From Orientallactaga sibirica (taxonomy: Eukaryota; Chordata; Mammalia; Rodentia; Dipodidae), in the NCBI GenBank assembly GCA_036365145.1, contig JAEOAD010002182.1, forward strand, positions 372,001 to 436,000: a stretch of DNA of 64,000 nt, read 5' to 3'. Every line of letters starts with the position of its first letter. The first letter of the stretch is position 1. The notes under the pieces were generated by a model. That model worked only from the letters and a program-made list of their open reading frames with translations, was not told the DNA's origin and searched no databases. Made by a program: the position numbers and the translations under genes. Of the stretch, positions 63,434 to 64,000 are shown in pieces.

Positions 63434-63638
63434 AATTTTTAAAATATTATTTATTTATGTATATTTATTTATTTGTGAGAAAGAGAGAATGGGCATGCCA
63501 GGGCCTCCAGCCATTGCAAACAAACTCCAGATGCATGTTCCACCATGTGCATCTGACTTAGGTGGGTTATGGGGAATCAACCTGAGTCCTTAGACTTCAC
63601 AGGCAAGTACCTTAACCACTAAGCCATCTCTCCAGCCC
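63434..63638 (-). mobile_element. B2-type SINE
   Basis: Full antisense copy ending AAGCCATCTCTCCAGCCC. Confidence 0.92.
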
Positions 63639-63640
63639 GT

Positions 63641-63848
63641 TTAACATTTTATTTATTATTTATTTGCAAGCTGAGAGAGAAAGAGAGAAATGGATGTTCC
63701 AGACCCTTCCACCACTACAACAGAATTCCAGATGCAGATGCATGCACCACTCTGTGAATCTGGCTTTACCGGGAGACTGGAGAATCAAACCCAGGCCATC
63801 AGGCCTTACAAGCAAACGCCTTAACTGCCAAGCAATCACTCCAGCCCC
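63641..63848 (-). mobile_element. B2-type SINE
   Basis: Antisense, TTCCACCACTACAACAGAATTCC to AAGCAATCACTCCAGCCCC. Confidence 0.9.
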
Positions 63849-63934
63849 CAGAGGTTTTTCTTTTTTTATCTGCATGTCCATATGTATCCCTATACAAGAC
63901 CACACATGTACATGTGTGCAAACAAGTAGTATGC

Positions 63935-64000
63935 AAGGGCACACAGACAGCGCTGAGCCAGAAAGTGGCAGAACCAGCTTCCAGTCCAGTCTGTCTCCTC
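63935..64000 (-). mobile_element. MIR fragment at window edge
   Basis: AGCCAGAAAGTGGCAGAACCAGC and CCAGTCTGTCTCC match the antisense MIR end. Confidence 0.5.

Noticed and set aside
1..64000. A previously undescribed multi-gene system
   Set aside because: The window is noncoding, repeat-dense mammalian DNA with one candidate exon; nothing resembles an operon, defence island or gene cluster.

Overview
This is a mammalian nuclear DNA window, almost certainly from a rodent of the mouse-like (myodont) lineage. It is saturated with B1 elements (7SL-derived), tRNA-derived B2-type SINEs, and ID and B4 (ID+B1 composite) elements, on top of ancient mammalian repeats (MIR, L2, L1M, HAL1, MLT1/MaLR LTRs, a Tigger-type DNA transposon). 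The B1 and B2 consensus forms seen here are not the standard house-mouse ones. A dipodoid rodent (jerboa or jumping-mouse group) is my best guess, by inference only.

Only one place looks like a protein-coding gene. A CpG island (about 44.8-46.3 kb) with clustered GC boxes holds a candidate first coding exon on the minus strand: ATG at 45383 and a good splice donor after 45277, giving 35 codons plus 2 nt. I do not recognise the protein. The gene would run leftwards, so most or all of 1-45 kb would be its first intron or intergenic DNA. No other convincing exon was found.

Layout: 1-3.0 kb mostly unique (one MIR, one B4). 3.0-5.8 kb is a dense SINE cluster with a ladder of insertions at one target. 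5.9-8.2 kb is an MLT1-like LTR interrupted by a complete short MaLR retrotransposon (two 348-bp LTRs, 5-bp target duplication). 8.2-15.7 kb holds a GA microsatellite, HAL1, MIR, L2, Tigger and L1M remnants. 15.7-21.2 kb is SINEs and L2. 21.2-36 kb is mixed SINE, B4, LTR and L1M. 36.1-36.8 kb is a SINE-free stretch with the look of a conserved noncoding element. 37-44.1 kb is SINEs, L2, a minisatellite and unique DNA. 44.1-49.5 kb is a SINE desert containing the CpG island and a second, AT-rich candidate regulatory element (47.6-47.96 kb). 49.5-64 kb is again a very dense SINE/LTR mosaic.

The most distinctive feature is repeated integration at the same short target. In at least five places the same 11-16 bp target sequence appears three or four times, separating successive SINEs. 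No new multi-gene system, CRISPR array or RNA gene was found. Family assignments rest on remembered consensus features, not on a database search.
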